NCBI RefSeq assembly: GCF_003837805.1
Contig: NZ_RQIT01000006.1
Coordinates: 1-64,000 of the forward strand
Direction of reading: 5' to 3'
Source: Bradyrhizobium sp. RP6
Lineage (GTDB): Bacteria > Pseudomonadota > Alphaproteobacteria > Rhizobiales > Xanthobacteraceae
Length of the DNA: 64,000 nt
The position numbers and the translations under genes were made by a program. The notes beneath the pieces are model-generated. The model saw only the letters and a list, made by a program, of their open reading frames with translations, made no database searches and was not told the DNA's origin. This document shows positions 35,853 to 46,098 of the stretch, in pieces (position 1 is the first letter of the stretch; every line of letters starts with the position of its first letter).

Positions 35853-35869
35853 GGGGCGGGCCGGGAAAA

Positions 35870-38800
35870 ATGCTTCAGACGGTGAAAGACGCGTGCAAGT
35901 TCGATCCGAAGGCGATCGACTACGCACTGAGCGACCAGATCGAGAATCTCGAGGACCTAGTCGGCCACGATACCAACGCTGCCAAGGGCTTCTTCGACAA
36001 GACCTACGTCACGGGCGGCATGAAGACTCTGCTGCGGCAAGGGCTGCAGCGGCTCGCCGGCACGTCAGGCCAGGCGGTCTTCGAGCTCAAGCAAGCCATG
36101 GGTGGCGGCAAGACCCACTCGATGCTCGCCCTCGGTTACCTGGCCGCGAATCCTTCGCTGTTCTCGCTGGTCGACACCGAGATCACGAAGGGCATCAAGC
36201 TGACTTCGGCAGCGAAGGTCGTCGCCATCTCCGGACGGGCGATCTCCCGCGAGAAGCACCTGTGGGGCGACATCGCCGAGCAGCTCGGTAAGGCCGAACA
36301 GTTCCTGCCGTTCTACAAGGGGGCGCCCTCGGCGCCGAACGAGAAGGACTGGATCGCACTGATCGGCGAAGAGCCGACGCTGATCCTCCTCGACGAGCTC
36401 CCGCCGTACTTCCGCAACGCGATCACTCAGCCCGTCGGAGGCGGCACGCTGGCCGACGTCACGACTTACGCGGTCTCGAACCTGCTCTCGGCGGCGCTGA
36501 AGCTGCCCCGCCTCTGCATCGTGATCTCGAACCTCTCCGGCGCCTATGAAGGGGCGACGAAGGACATCACCGCGATGGTTGCGAAGGCGACCCGCGACCT
36601 GCAGAATGAGACCGGCCGCCAGGCTAAGGGCATCACACCCGTCGAGCTCGGGTCGGACGAGATCTACAGCATCCTGCGGACGCGTCTGCTGAACGAACAG
36701 CCAAATCCCAAGGTGGTAAATTCCGTCGCGACGGCGTTCTCAGACGCCATCTCCGATGCCGTGAAATCGAAGGCGGTCGCCAAGTCGGCGACCCAGATCG
36801 CCGACGAGATCGCGGCGAGCTATCCATTCCATCCGTCGTTCAAGCACATTCTGGCGCTGTTCAAGGAAAACGAGCGCTTCCGCCAGACCCGCGGCCTGAT
36901 GACGATGGCAGCCCTCATGGTGAAATCGGCTCTCGCCCGGTCAACCAACGACGTGTTCTTGGTCGGCTGCCAGCACATCGACCTCTCCAATCCCGACGTG
37001 CGCGACGCGGTCACCAACGTCTACGATCTGTCCGGCGCCATCGCCCACGATATCGCGGGCACCGGCGCCGAGCGGGCCCACGCGCAGACCATCGACGACC
37101 AAATGGACAATGACTCCGCCAGCCAGGTGGCGCGCCTCGTGCTCATGGCCTCGCTCTCGGAGGCGAACGACGCCGTCAAGGGCCTGACCAAGTCCGAGGT
37201 TGTCCAGAATCTCGTCGCGCCGCACCGTTCGCCGATCGAATTTGATGAGGCATTCGAGAAACTGCGCACCGAATGCTGGTACATGCATCGCAAGGAGAAC
37301 GATGCCTGGTACTTCTCGAAGAACGAGAATCTGAAGAAGAAGATCGAAAAGTATGCGACCACGGCGCCGCAGCCGAAGATCGACACCGAGATGGAGCGTC
37401 GCCTCACCATGGTGTTCGAGGCGAAGAGGCGAAACGCCTACTCGACGGTGTTGCCGCTGCCGAAGGTCGAGGACATCAAGACCAACGGCGACCGCATCCT
37501 GCTCGTTCTCAGCCCCGACAAGCGCGTCCCGCCTGAGGAGGCCGAGCGCCTGTTCAACGCGATCGCCGAGAAGAACAATTTCTGCGTCGTCACGGGCGAC
37601 GGCACCGATTTGGCCAAGCTCGAGGACAAGGTCCGCCGCATCTGGGCGACGGCCAAGGTCATGCAGGAGGACGGCGGCGAGCGCTCGCCGAACCTCGCGG
37701 AGCTCGAGGAGGAGGCCGAGACCGCCGAGTTCGAATTCAATTCGGCGCTCATCAACCTGTTCAACCGCGTCTACTATCCGGCCAGGTTGCCGAAGGGCGG
37801 CGTCGACGGGCTCGCCTACGCCGCCCTCAAGTTGGTCGAACGTCGCAGCAAGGATGGCGGACCCACCACGATCGACGGCGAGGCCGCCGTCGAGGAAGCC
37901 TTGAGCGCCACCGGAGCCTCCAAGCTCATTCTGGACCTCACGGCCGAGCAGACGCTGTCCGGGCTGCGGACCAGAGCGGAGGACCAGCTCTGGGGCACCA
38001 CGGAACGCAAGACGCGCTGGAAGGACGTGGAGGAGCGCGCGATCTGCAACGTTCGCTGGCCGTGGCTGCCGCTGCGCGGGCTCGACGAGATCAAGCGGGC
38101 GGCACTCGCCAACGGCCAGTGGCGCGACAACGGCGACGGTTACATCGAGAAAGGGCCGTTCCCCGCCGCCAAGACCTCGGTGAAGGTCCTCACGCGCAAC
38201 TACGACGACCAGACCGGCGTCGCGACCATCGAGCTGACGGCGACCGACGCCGGTCCAAACGGCAAGATCCACTTCGCGGCGACGTCCGACGTCTCCGCCA
38301 AGTCGCCGATCGTCCCCGATCTGATCACGGACCGGGACGAGACCGTGCTCTGGTTCGTCGCCGTGGATCCCGACGGCAAGCACGAAACCGGCGAGCCGGT
38401 GAAGTGGACCAACACGCTGACCCTGACCTATGAGCCGAAGGAAGTCATGGGCAAGCGCAGCGTCGCGCTGACGGTGAAGCCGCGGGGCAACATCCGCTGG
38501 AATACCGACGGGACCAACGCGCGCGAGGGGAAGCCCTACACCGGGCCGATCCCGATCAACGGCAACGACGAAGTGAAGATCTACGCCTACGCCGAAGACG
38601 CGGGTGTGGAAACCCAGAAGATCTTCACCATCAGGCCGGTGAAGGGCGGCGAGGTCCAGATCGACCCGGACAGGCCGGTGGTGATCAAGAAGCGGCTGAA
38701 GATCGCCTCGACCAAGGACGTCTTCGTCGTGATCAACGCGCTAAAAGCCGCCCACGGCAAGGTCCGGGGTAGCCTTTCGGCCACCGTTGGTCAGGGCGAC

Positions 38801-39013
38801 GTCAACGCAACGACGCGCTTCGGGCCGAAGACGGAGCTTTCGGCGGAGATCCTGGAAGGCTTTCTCAGTGCCGGCCGTGCCGCCCTCGCCAACGAGTTGG
38901 CTGAGGTAGAGGTCGGTTTCTCGGAAGTGCAGTTTTCCACTGGGCGCGAGATGGAGGACTTCATCGCCGCCGTCGGCTGGGAAGTGCAGCCCAACGAGGT
39001 TGAACAGCAGTGA
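35870..39013 (+). CDS. DUF499 ATPase, anti-phage-associated
   Basis: A protein of 1047 residues started at the ATG at 35870; longer readings of the frame run into the upstream gene. Walker A is QAMGGGKTHSML, and Walker B is TLILLDELPPYF. The C-terminal half is beta-rich, ending in a small alpha/beta domain. DUF499 proteins occur with DUF3780, DUF1156 methylases and PLD-helicases in modules whose NCBI family names call them anti-phage-associated. The order here is the same. It overlaps the DUF3780 gene by 4 nt. The 3 kb gene is GC-rich and intact. Confidence 0.9.
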   Translation: MLQTVKDACKFDPKAIDYALSDQIENLEDLVGHDTNAAKGFFDKTYVTGGMKTLLRQGLQRLAGTSGQAVFELKQAMGGGKTHSMLALGYLAANPSLFSLVDTEITKGIKLTSAAKVVAISGRAISREKHLWGDIAEQLGKAEQFLPFYKGAPSAPNEKDWIALIGEEPTLILLDELPPYFRNAITQPVGGGTLADVTTYAVSNLLSAALKLPRLCIVISNLSGAYEGATKDITAMVAKATRDLQNETGRQAKGITPVELGSDEIYSILRTRLLNEQPNPKVVNSVATAFSDAISDAVKSKAVAKSATQIADEIAASYPFHPSFKHILALFKENERFRQTRGLMTMAALMVKSALARSTNDVFLVGCQHIDLSNPDVRDAVTNVYDLSGAIAHDIAGTGAERAHAQTIDDQMDNDSASQVARLVLMASLSEANDAVKGLTKSEVVQNLVAPHRSPIEFDEAFEKLRTECWYMHRKENDAWYFSKNENLKKKIEKYATTAPQPKIDTEMERRLTMVFEAKRRNAYSTVLPLPKVEDIKTNGDRILLVLSPDKRVPPEEAERLFNAIAEKNNFCVVTGDGTDLAKLEDKVRRIWATAKVMQEDGGERSPNLAELEEEAETAEFEFNSALINLFNRVYYPARLPKGGVDGLAYAALKLVERRSKDGGPTTIDGEAAVEEALSATGASKLILDLTAEQTLSGLRTRAEDQLWGTTERKTRWKDVEERAICNVRWPWLPLRGLDEIKRAALANGQWRDNGDGYIEKGPFPAAKTSVKVLTRNYDDQTGVATIELTATDAGPNGKIHFAATSDVSAKSPIVPDLITDRDETVLWFVAVDPDGKHETGEPVKWTNTLTLTYEPKEVMGKRSVALTVKPRGNIRWNTDGTNAREGKPYTGPIPINGNDEVKIYAYAEDAGVETQKIFTIRPVKGGEVQIDPDRPVVIKKRLKIASTKDVFVVINALKAAHGKVRGSLSATVGQGDVNATTRFGPKTELSAEILEGFLSAGRAALANELAEVEVGFSEVQFSTGREMEDFIAAVGWEVQPNEVEQQ

Positions 39014-39591
39014 ACGATCGCAAGACCACCGGCTTCGGCGTGCCCCATGACATCGATCCCCATCACTTCGTGGTGGAGATCCCGGCCGCGCGCGCGAACC
39101 CCGTGGTGGTCACCGAGCACTTCGGTCTCGCCGGTGGCACCAATGGTCTGCCCGACGCCGTCGTGCGCTGCAGGTTGCCTCAGGATCACTGGAATGCCGT
39201 CCGCAAGGAGCTCGAGCGCGTGCTCAACGAGCGCCTGAAGGAGAAGAAGCTGACCACCGGCCGGTGGAAGAGCGGCAAGAACCAGGTCGAGCGTCTCCTC
39301 GGGCGCGAACTCTGCGTCCTGCTCTGGGCGGTCGAGGCGGCGCCGAAGGAGGCAATCCCCAACGCGATCCGCACCTGGAGCGCGCTCAAGCCTGAGGAGC
39401 GTTGGTGGCTGTTCGCCATGGCGGCCTCGGTGACCGGTACGTCCGATGACGTCGACGTCGGCTGGCGCAAGGCGATCCGCATTGCCATGACCGAGAACCC
39501 CACCGGTGAGGAGGTCGGAGCGATCCGCGCCAAGAACCCTCGCCGCCCCGAGGAACGCCCCACGCTTCCGCTGTTCGAGCGCGTTAAGTGA
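39010..39591 (+). CDS. DUF3780 protein, anti-phage-associated
   Basis: A protein of 193 residues with the N-terminal block KTTGFGVPHDIDPHHFVVEIP and a C-terminal helical part ending in RRPEERPTLPLFE. It has no catalytic motif I can see. It overlaps both neighbours by 4 nt, so it is strongly coupled in translation and is probably an adaptor between the ATPase and the methylase. Confidence 0.85.
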   Translation: MNDRKTTGFGVPHDIDPHHFVVEIPAARANPVVVTEHFGLAGGTNGLPDAVVRCRLPQDHWNAVRKELERVLNERLKEKKLTTGRWKSGKNQVERLLGRELCVLLWAVEAAPKEAIPNAIRTWSALKPEERWWLFAMAASVTGTSDDVDVGWRKAIRIAMTENPTGEEVGAIRAKNPRRPEERPTLPLFERVK

Positions 39592-42563
39592 AGAGTGTCG
39601 CCATGGATGCAGTCAGCCCGAAGTCCTCCGTCGTGCCGTTTTCGTTGAAGGACACGCCGTCGCTGATTGAGGGAATCTTCCCCGTTCAGAAGCTCTCCGC
39701 TGAAGCGCAAAAGGAACGATTGGGCGCCCAATCTCAGACACTCACGCCGCTGGGTTCATACTGGAAGGGGCGGAAGCCTCTGATTTTGGTGCGAGCGTGC
39801 ATCATCGCTTCGCTGCTTCCTCCGAGCGGTGATGACGCATTGGATCTCGATATCCTGGAAAAGCTTATCGGACTCCATGATGAGCAGATTTTCGCGAGGC
39901 TTCGTGACAATGTGACGGTCGACGAGATTGTTAAGTGGGCCACCCCTGCTCAACGTGCCGTGCTCCTTGATGAAGCGGTCGAGCGCGGTAAATCGGTCGT
40001 GACACTCAAGAGAGGAGTTGAGCGGTCGGAGCGGGATCGCGTGAGCGCCGCGATCATCAGCAACATGCCTTACATCACTCGGGTTGAAAAGCTTGCTCGC
40101 CCAGAGGAGGTGGACGAAAGTCTGCTTCTCATTCCATATTTGCAGCGAGCAAATGAGCTGTACGGCACAGATGCTAAAAGCCTCCCCGAGCTCGTCGATC
40201 AGTTGGGAACCATGCGCTTTGGGCATCGTCCTCGTGTCGGCGATACGTTTTCAGGTGGAGGATCAATTCCATTCGAAGCCGCCCGGATCGGCTGTGACGT
40301 GTATGCCTCAGATCTCAATCCGATTGCTTGCATGCTGACTTGGGGCGCCCTCAACATAATTGGAGCCGACCAGTCCGCACGCAAGGAATTTGAGCGGGCT
40401 CAAGCGGATCTGATGAGGCGGGTTGATGACGAGGTTACGAAGCTTGGTGTCGAATTTGATAAGCATGGCAACCGAGCTAAGGCATATCTTTACTGCCTGG
40501 AAGTGAAATGCCCGCAGACGCAATGGGTAGTCCCGATTGCGCCGACGTGGGTCATTTCGAAAGGACGGCGCACGGTCGGAAAGCTTGTGCCCGACAAGAA
40601 AAACAAACGCTTCGACATCGAACTCGTCTTTGAAGCGTCCGATGCTGAAATGAGTGAGGCTGAAAAGGGTACGCTTCGCTCCGGAACGGTCGTCTACACC
40701 ATCGGGAATGACGAATACCGCACGCCTCTGAAAACGATAAGAGGAGATTACAAAGGACCGGACGGCACGACTGCCAATGGCATCCGCAAGTGGGACAAAT
40801 CGGACATCAGCTTCAGAGCGAATGACGTCTTCACCGAGCGGCTTTTTGCCGTCCAATGGATTACGAAAGAGACTCTGGAGAGCCCGCGTCAGGAGACGTA
40901 TCTTGCCGCTCCTACGGAGCTTGATCTGCAGCAAGAGCGCAAGGTACAGGAGTTCGTGAAGCGAAACCTCGCCGACTGGCAGGCCTCTGGATTCGTTCCC
41001 GACATGATGATCGAACCAGGTGAAAACACCTCTCAGCCGATTCGGGAGAGAGGGTGGACATACTGGCACCATTTGTTCAGCCCTCGAGAGCTTCTGATCT
41101 TCGGCCTTATGCGCAAGCTCGCGAAAGGCAGGGAATACGAGTTTGTTCTCGCAACCATGCTGGCACGTAGCCTCGACTGGAATTCTCGCCTCTGCCGGTG
41201 GAGAGGAAGTGTCGGAAAGGAGGCGAACGCCAATACCTTCTCCAACATGGCGTTGAATACGCTGGCGAACACAGTTTCTCGCGGTCTGGCCTCTTTTGGA
41301 GGCCTCTCAATTGACGTGAGCAAGGCCCGGCCAATTCGGGGTGAGGCAAAGGTCGCCAATCTTCCGGCCAACGACTTGGCCGTTGACTGCGACATGTTCA
41401 TCACCGACCCGCCGTATGCGGATGCGGTCAACTATCATGAGATTACCGAATTCTTCATTAGTTGGCTCCGAAAGGGCCCGCCGAAGCCTTTCAATGATTG
41501 GATCTGGGATTCCCGAAGGCCGCTCGCCATCAAGGGAGATGGCGAAGAGTTCAGGCACAACATGGTGGCGGCCTACACGGCAATGGCTAACCATATGCCT
41601 GAGAACGGCATCCAGATCGTCATGTTCACGCACCAATCCGCGTCGGTGTGGGCCGACATGGCCCAAATTTTTTGGGGCGCCGGGCTCCAAGTGATGGCTG
41701 CCTGGTACATTGCAACTGAGACTACGTCAGAGCTCAAGAAGGGCGGCTATGTACAGGGTACGGTCATTCTTGTCCTGAGGAAGCGAAAGGGCGTGGAGAC
41801 TGGCTATAAGGACGAGATCGTCCAAGAGGTGCGCGCGGAAGTCGCCGAGCAAATCGACACGATGGTGGGCTTGAACCAGACTTTGAAGGGGTCTGGCAGA
41901 GCCGAGAATTTGTTCGAGGACGCGGATCTTCAGATGGCGGGCTACGCCGCCGCCCTTCGCGTCTTGACGAGATACGCTAAGATCGACGGCGTCGACATGA
42001 CGAAGGAGGCGCTCCGGCCGAGGCGCAAAGGCGAGAAGGATATTGTTGGCGAGGTCATCGATTTCTCGGTGCAGGTTGCCAATGAGCATATGGTTCCCGA
42101 ACACATGCCGTCCAAACTTTGGGAGCGACTGACGGGGCCGGAGCGTTTTTATTTGAAGATGATGGATATCGAGACCACGTCGCTGCGGAAACTCGACAAC
42201 TACCAGAACTTTGCGAAAGCATTCCGGGTTGCTGACTACGGCGACCTCATGGGCAGTGTCCAGCCGAACAAGGCCCGACTGAAAACCGCGAAGGAGTTCA
42301 AGAAGGTCGGCTTCGAGATTCCCGAGTTCGGTCCGTCGGCGACCAGGGCCGTTCTCTACGCTATTTATGAGCTGGAGAACGACGTTGAGGGGGACGAAGT
42401 TCTCTCGCACCTGCGGGATATGCTGCCGTCCTACCACCACAAACGCGACGACCTGGCCGCCGTCGCCGAGTACATCGCGCGGAAGCGCGAGAAGGTGGAC
42501 GAGACAGAATCCCGCGCAGCGCGTATTCTCCACGGACTGATCCGGAACGAACGCCTGGGGTAG
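39588..42563 (+). CDS. DUF1156 DNA methylase, anti-phage-associated
   Basis: A protein of about 991 residues, started at a GTG that overlaps the preceding TGA. The DUF1156 N-terminus includes a cofactor-binding motif (DTFSGGGSIPFEAA). The catalytic motif is Asp607-Pro-Pro-Tyr610, typical of adenine-specific N6 methylation. In this module the methylase should mark host DNA. GC content here is visibly lower than in the flanking module genes, hinting that this gene exchanges between modules. Confidence 0.9.
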   Translation: MKSVAMDAVSPKSSVVPFSLKDTPSLIEGIFPVQKLSAEAQKERLGAQSQTLTPLGSYWKGRKPLILVRACIIASLLPPSGDDALDLDILEKLIGLHDEQIFARLRDNVTVDEIVKWATPAQRAVLLDEAVERGKSVVTLKRGVERSERDRVSAAIISNMPYITRVEKLARPEEVDESLLLIPYLQRANELYGTDAKSLPELVDQLGTMRFGHRPRVGDTFSGGGSIPFEAARIGCDVYASDLNPIACMLTWGALNIIGADQSARKEFERAQADLMRRVDDEVTKLGVEFDKHGNRAKAYLYCLEVKCPQTQWVVPIAPTWVISKGRRTVGKLVPDKKNKRFDIELVFEASDAEMSEAEKGTLRSGTVVYTIGNDEYRTPLKTIRGDYKGPDGTTANGIRKWDKSDISFRANDVFTERLFAVQWITKETLESPRQETYLAAPTELDLQQERKVQEFVKRNLADWQASGFVPDMMIEPGENTSQPIRERGWTYWHHLFSPRELLIFGLMRKLAKGREYEFVLATMLARSLDWNSRLCRWRGSVGKEANANTFSNMALNTLANTVSRGLASFGGLSIDVSKARPIRGEAKVANLPANDLAVDCDMFITDPPYADAVNYHEITEFFISWLRKGPPKPFNDWIWDSRRPLAIKGDGEEFRHNMVAAYTAMANHMPENGIQIVMFTHQSASVWADMAQIFWGAGLQVMAAWYIATETTSELKKGGYVQGTVILVLRKRKGVETGYKDEIVQEVRAEVAEQIDTMVGLNQTLKGSGRAENLFEDADLQMAGYAAALRVLTRYAKIDGVDMTKEALRPRRKGEKDIVGEVIDFSVQVANEHMVPEHMPSKLWERLTGPERFYLKMMDIETTSLRKLDNYQNFAKAFRVADYGDLMGSVQPNKARLKTAKEFKKVGFEIPEFGPSATRAVLYAIYELENDVEGDEVLSHLRDMLPSYHHKRDDLAAVAEYIARKREKVDETESRAARILHGLIRNERLG

Positions 42564-42570
42564 TGGAAAG

Positions 42571-45351
42571 ATGGAGATGGAGGTGCCTGGCCGCTCGACC
42601 AGCCTTGTCGGGGGCGGCAACCTGCAGCGCTTCTCGTCCCGGCTTCACCGGCTCTCCCACGTCTACCTGAAGGACCAGCTTCAGGGCGCCTCGGAGTATC
42701 TCCGGATCGCCGGCTACTTCCGGTCGTCGATCTTCGACCTGATCAACGAGGAAATCGAGACGATCGGCAAGGTCAGAATTGTCTGCAACTCGGACCTCGA
42801 TCAGTTCGATATCGACGCCGCCCAGAAGGCGCGCGAGCAGCTCCTCAAGGAGAAGTGGAACGAGGTCGACGACGCCGTCGAGAGCTTCTTCCGTCGCCCC
42901 CGCTATAAACGGCTCTATGAGATCCTGACGCGTGGCAACGTCGAGATCAGGGTGGTCTCGCGGCGGGACGCCCCCTTCGTCCACGGCAAGGCCGGCGTCA
43001 TCCGCCGCCCGGACGGCGCCGCGTCGGCCTTCATGGGCAGCCTCAACGAGACCCGGGAAGGCTGGTCGAGCAACTACGAAATGGTCTGGGAGGACACTTC
43101 CGCCGACGGCGTGGCCTGGGTGGAGGAGGAGTTCGAGGCCCTCTGGGGACGGGGGAAGCCGCTTCCAGATGCGATCGTCGAGGAGATCGGCCGCAGCGCG
43201 CGGCGCGTGGAGGTCCAGCTCGATGACCTGAAGCCAGAGGAGGTGGCCCCGGCCGCTCTCGTCGAAGCGGACATCTACCGGAAGGGCGAAGAGCTCATGC
43301 CATGGCAGCGGGCCTTCGTCAGCCTATTTCTGGAGCACAGGGAGACCTACGGCGACGTCAGACTGCTGCTGGCCGACGAGGTCGGGGTCGGGAAGACGCT
43401 GTCGCTCGCCGGCGCCGCCCTTGTCTCGGCACTCCTAGGGGACGGGCCCGTGCTGATCCTGTGCCCCGCGACCCTCACCACCCAGTGGCAGATCGAACTC
43501 AAGGACAAACTCAACATCCCGTCGGCGGTCTGGTTGTCCTCGGAAAAGGCCTGGCGCTTGGATCCAGACGAGATTCCGATGCCGTCGATCGGTCCGGAGG
43601 GTGTGACCAAGTGCCCGCGTCAGATCGCGCTGGTCTCGACGGGCCTGATCTTTCACAGCACCGAGGAGCGCCGGCTGCTGATGTCGAAAGCCTTCGGCAT
43701 GGTCATCCTGGACGAGGCGCACCGTGCGCGCGGCAAGGACGACATGGATACCGACGAGCGGACGCCGAACAACCTGCTCTCCTTCATGCACGAAATCGCG
43801 AAGAGGGCACGCCACGTGCTGCTCGGCACCGCTACCCCGATCCAAACCGACGTGGATGACCTCTGGGATCTCCTGAAGGTCCTCGGCATGGGCGCCGAGT
43901 ACGTCCTGGGCGATGCCTGGAGCGATTGGCGATCCGCCGAGAAGAGCGTCCCTGTCATCAGTGGCAAGCGGCAAGTCACAGAGGAACGCGAGGCTTGGGG
44001 TCTCTTCCGGAACCCGCTCCCCGCAGCGGCCGAGAGCGAGGTAATCTTCGGGCTGATGCGCGACGCGGTCGGCCTCCCCAAGAACCGCTTCGTCTCATCG
44101 GTCGCGTTCAGCGACATCGACGACCAGTTCTGCCGTGACCAGTTCATAGACGATGTCCTGACTCCGCGAAGCTCCCTGGGGTTCTTCCAGCGCAACAACC
44201 CCGTCGTCCGGCACGTCGTGCTGCGCAAACGGTCGACGCTCGAGGATCTCGGGCTCATCCCCAAGATTCCCGTGGACATCCACCCGCTGCCGGGCGCCCA
44301 CATGCCGCCGATGTTCGACGGGCTGGGGCTCCGGACTTCGAGCTCATTCGACGCGGCCTACCAGGCCGCGGAGAAGTTCACCCAAGCCCTCAGCAAGAGG
44401 AAGAAGTCGGCCGGTTTCATGCGAAGCCTGATGTTGCAGCGGCTGTGCTCCAGCTATGCCAGCGGCCTGGCTACGGCCGAAAAGCTCCTTTCCGGCCGCG
44501 TGCTGGACGACGAGGAGATGCAACTGGAGCTCGGCGATGAGAACCTGGATTTCGTGGGCGAGGAGGTCCGGCAGCTTCAGGCGATCATCGACGTCCTGTC
44601 GCCGCACCCGACAGACCCGAAGCTCGATGCGGTCCTGCACTATCTTCTGGAGCGACCGGACCCCTGGCTGCCGAAGGGCTGCATCGTCTTCAGTCAGTAT
44701 TTCGACACGGCGAAATGGGTGGGTGAGGCGCTGACGCAGCGGATCCCGGGCGAGCCGATCGCGGTTTACGCCGGCGCCGGCAAGTCCGGTATGTACATCA
44801 GCGGCGAATGGAAAAGCGTTGAGCGCGAGCAGATCAAGCGCGCCGTGAGGGACCGGACGATCAGGCTGGTGGTTGCGACCGACGCGGCTTGCGAAGGCCT
44901 AAACCTGCAGACGCTCGGCACCCTCATCAACATCGACCTGCCATGGAATCCTTCGCGGCTGGAGCAGCGGATCGGCCGCATCAAGCGCTTCGGGCAGCGT
45001 CGGGATCGCGTCGACATGCTCAACCTGCTCTACCACGGCGTCGCGCAGCAGACGGTCGACGAGAAGGTCTACGCCAAGCTCTCCGAGCGAATGCGGAACC
45101 GCTTCGACATATTCGGTACGCTACCGGACGTCATCGACGACGACTGGATCGAAGATGAGGAAGAGCTTGAGGAGCGACTCAGGGAATACACGGAGCGCCG
45201 AACCAGGGCGAACGCGTTTGACCTCAGGTACGCTGGCGACGTGACGCCGAAGGGCGACCGATGGGAGCTTTGCGAGAAAGTCTTGGCTCGCCACGACGTG
45301 AAGCAGCGGCTGTCGCGGGGGTGGGGCGAGCGGGAGCGTTCTGAGCAGTAG
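42571..45351 (+). CDS. PLD-domain helicase, anti-phage-associated
   Basis: A protein of 926 residues. The N-terminus is phospholipase-D-like with His138-x-Lys140 (VHGKAG) and GSLNETREGW following, as in nuclease members of the family. A SNF2/DEAD helicase follows: LLADEVGVGKT, VILDEAHRARG, LLGTATPIQ, then VVATDAACEGLNLQ and QRIGRIKRFGQ. It should be the nuclease-translocase that attacks unmodified foreign DNA, paired with the upstream methylase. It starts 7 nt after the methylase gene. Confidence 0.9.
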   Translation: MEMEVPGRSTSLVGGGNLQRFSSRLHRLSHVYLKDQLQGASEYLRIAGYFRSSIFDLINEEIETIGKVRIVCNSDLDQFDIDAAQKAREQLLKEKWNEVDDAVESFFRRPRYKRLYEILTRGNVEIRVVSRRDAPFVHGKAGVIRRPDGAASAFMGSLNETREGWSSNYEMVWEDTSADGVAWVEEEFEALWGRGKPLPDAIVEEIGRSARRVEVQLDDLKPEEVAPAALVEADIYRKGEELMPWQRAFVSLFLEHRETYGDVRLLLADEVGVGKTLSLAGAALVSALLGDGPVLILCPATLTTQWQIELKDKLNIPSAVWLSSEKAWRLDPDEIPMPSIGPEGVTKCPRQIALVSTGLIFHSTEERRLLMSKAFGMVILDEAHRARGKDDMDTDERTPNNLLSFMHEIAKRARHVLLGTATPIQTDVDDLWDLLKVLGMGAEYVLGDAWSDWRSAEKSVPVISGKRQVTEEREAWGLFRNPLPAAAESEVIFGLMRDAVGLPKNRFVSSVAFSDIDDQFCRDQFIDDVLTPRSSLGFFQRNNPVVRHVVLRKRSTLEDLGLIPKIPVDIHPLPGAHMPPMFDGLGLRTSSSFDAAYQAAEKFTQALSKRKKSAGFMRSLMLQRLCSSYASGLATAEKLLSGRVLDDEEMQLELGDENLDFVGEEVRQLQAIIDVLSPHPTDPKLDAVLHYLLERPDPWLPKGCIVFSQYFDTAKWVGEALTQRIPGEPIAVYAGAGKSGMYISGEWKSVEREQIKRAVRDRTIRLVVATDAACEGLNLQTLGTLINIDLPWNPSRLEQRIGRIKRFGQRRDRVDMLNLLYHGVAQQTVDEKVYAKLSERMRNRFDIFGTLPDVIDDDWIEDEEELEERLREYTERRTRANAFDLRYAGDVTPKGDRWELCEKVLARHDVKQRLSRGWGERERSEQ

Positions 45352-45379
45352 GAGCTGGCATGACAACCTGGGGAGAGCC

Positions 45380-45766
45380 ATGAGCAGGAAGGGGCACTAC
45401 AGCGGAGGCAGCACGATCATTCACCCAAGGAATTCATCTTGGTTCGGCAAGAAGCTGCCCAAATGGGCCAAACAAAAGCAAACTGCTAGGGCTCCCAACC
45501 CACCGTTGTCACTGGTGGAGAGAGCCGCTCTTCAGGCGTTGAAGCAAGACAGCGAGTCCGGCAGCAGGATAGTCCGGAATGGTGAGAATCAGGGGTCTAG
45601 GCGAACACACAAGGCCAATGCCTCCAATCCAAAGCCCTTAGTCATCAAGCCGGAGGAGTCACGGCCCAATCGAGGGGTCACCGAAGTCCAACAGGCGCAG
45701 CGGAAGGGGCGATCAAGGAAGGTTACCGTCGCATTCGCGCCGAAGGTCCGTCCGAAGCCTCGCTGA
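45380..45766 (+). CDS. Hypothetical basic protein
   Basis: A protein of 128 residues, rich in Lys, Arg, Ser and Asn, starting MSRKGHYSGGSTIIHPRNS. It begins 28 nt after the PLD-helicase gene and may be the last gene of that operon. Much of it looks disordered. Function unknown. Confidence 0.6.
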   Translation: MSRKGHYSGGSTIIHPRNSSWFGKKLPKWAKQKQTARAPNPPLSLVERAALQALKQDSESGSRIVRNGENQGSRRTHKANASNPKPLVIKPEESRPNRGVTEVQQAQRKGRSRKVTVAFAPKVRPKPR

Positions 45767-45782
45767 ACCGCCCGTCCTCTCG

Positions 45783-46076
45783 TCAGACTGCCGGGATTTC
45801 GGCGCATCTTTGGCGAGCGTAGTCCCAAGCGGAAAACTTGATCGTTGCATCCCCCGGGCCGTCCGGGACGATAAAGGGGTCCTCACCGAACAACGTGTAG
45901 CTCTCGAAGAGGGCATCAGCCGTCATCCCCGGCTTGAAGGCGTCGGTGAGGTACTCGTCCACTATTGATCGACAGGCGGCGACTGCTTCCTCGGGCGTGG
46001 CGAAGACGCCGTGCTTAACGCGCTCGGATTCGTCTTGATAGTGGAAGTTGTCGTCGATGAGAACTTGGTAGCGCAT
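45783..46076 (-). CDS. Hypothetical protein, 97 residues
   Basis: A small acidic alpha/beta protein (MRYQVLIDDNFHYQDE, then VFATPEEAVAACRSIVDEYL). It converges on the 128-residue gene and lies downstream of the ImmA/IrrE gene on the same strand. I recall similar proteins in bacterial accessory regions, with no assigned role. Confidence 0.6.
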   Translation of the reverse strand: MRYQVLIDDNFHYQDESERVKHGVFATPEEAVAACRSIVDEYLTDAFKPGMTADALFESYTLFGEDPFIVPDGPGDATIKFSAWDYARQRCAEIPAV

Positions 46077-46098
46077 CTGATTTCCGTTGCGAAGCGGT

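Noticed and set aside
35534..35869. Longer N-terminus for the DUF499 ATPase
   Set aside because: This stretch encodes the small ribbon-helix-helix protein in another frame, and the conserved DUF499 sequence starts at 35870.
36941..38383. 480-codon frame opposite the DUF499 gene
   Set aside because: Antisense shadow of a clearly recognisable gene; no ribosome binding site or family resemblance.
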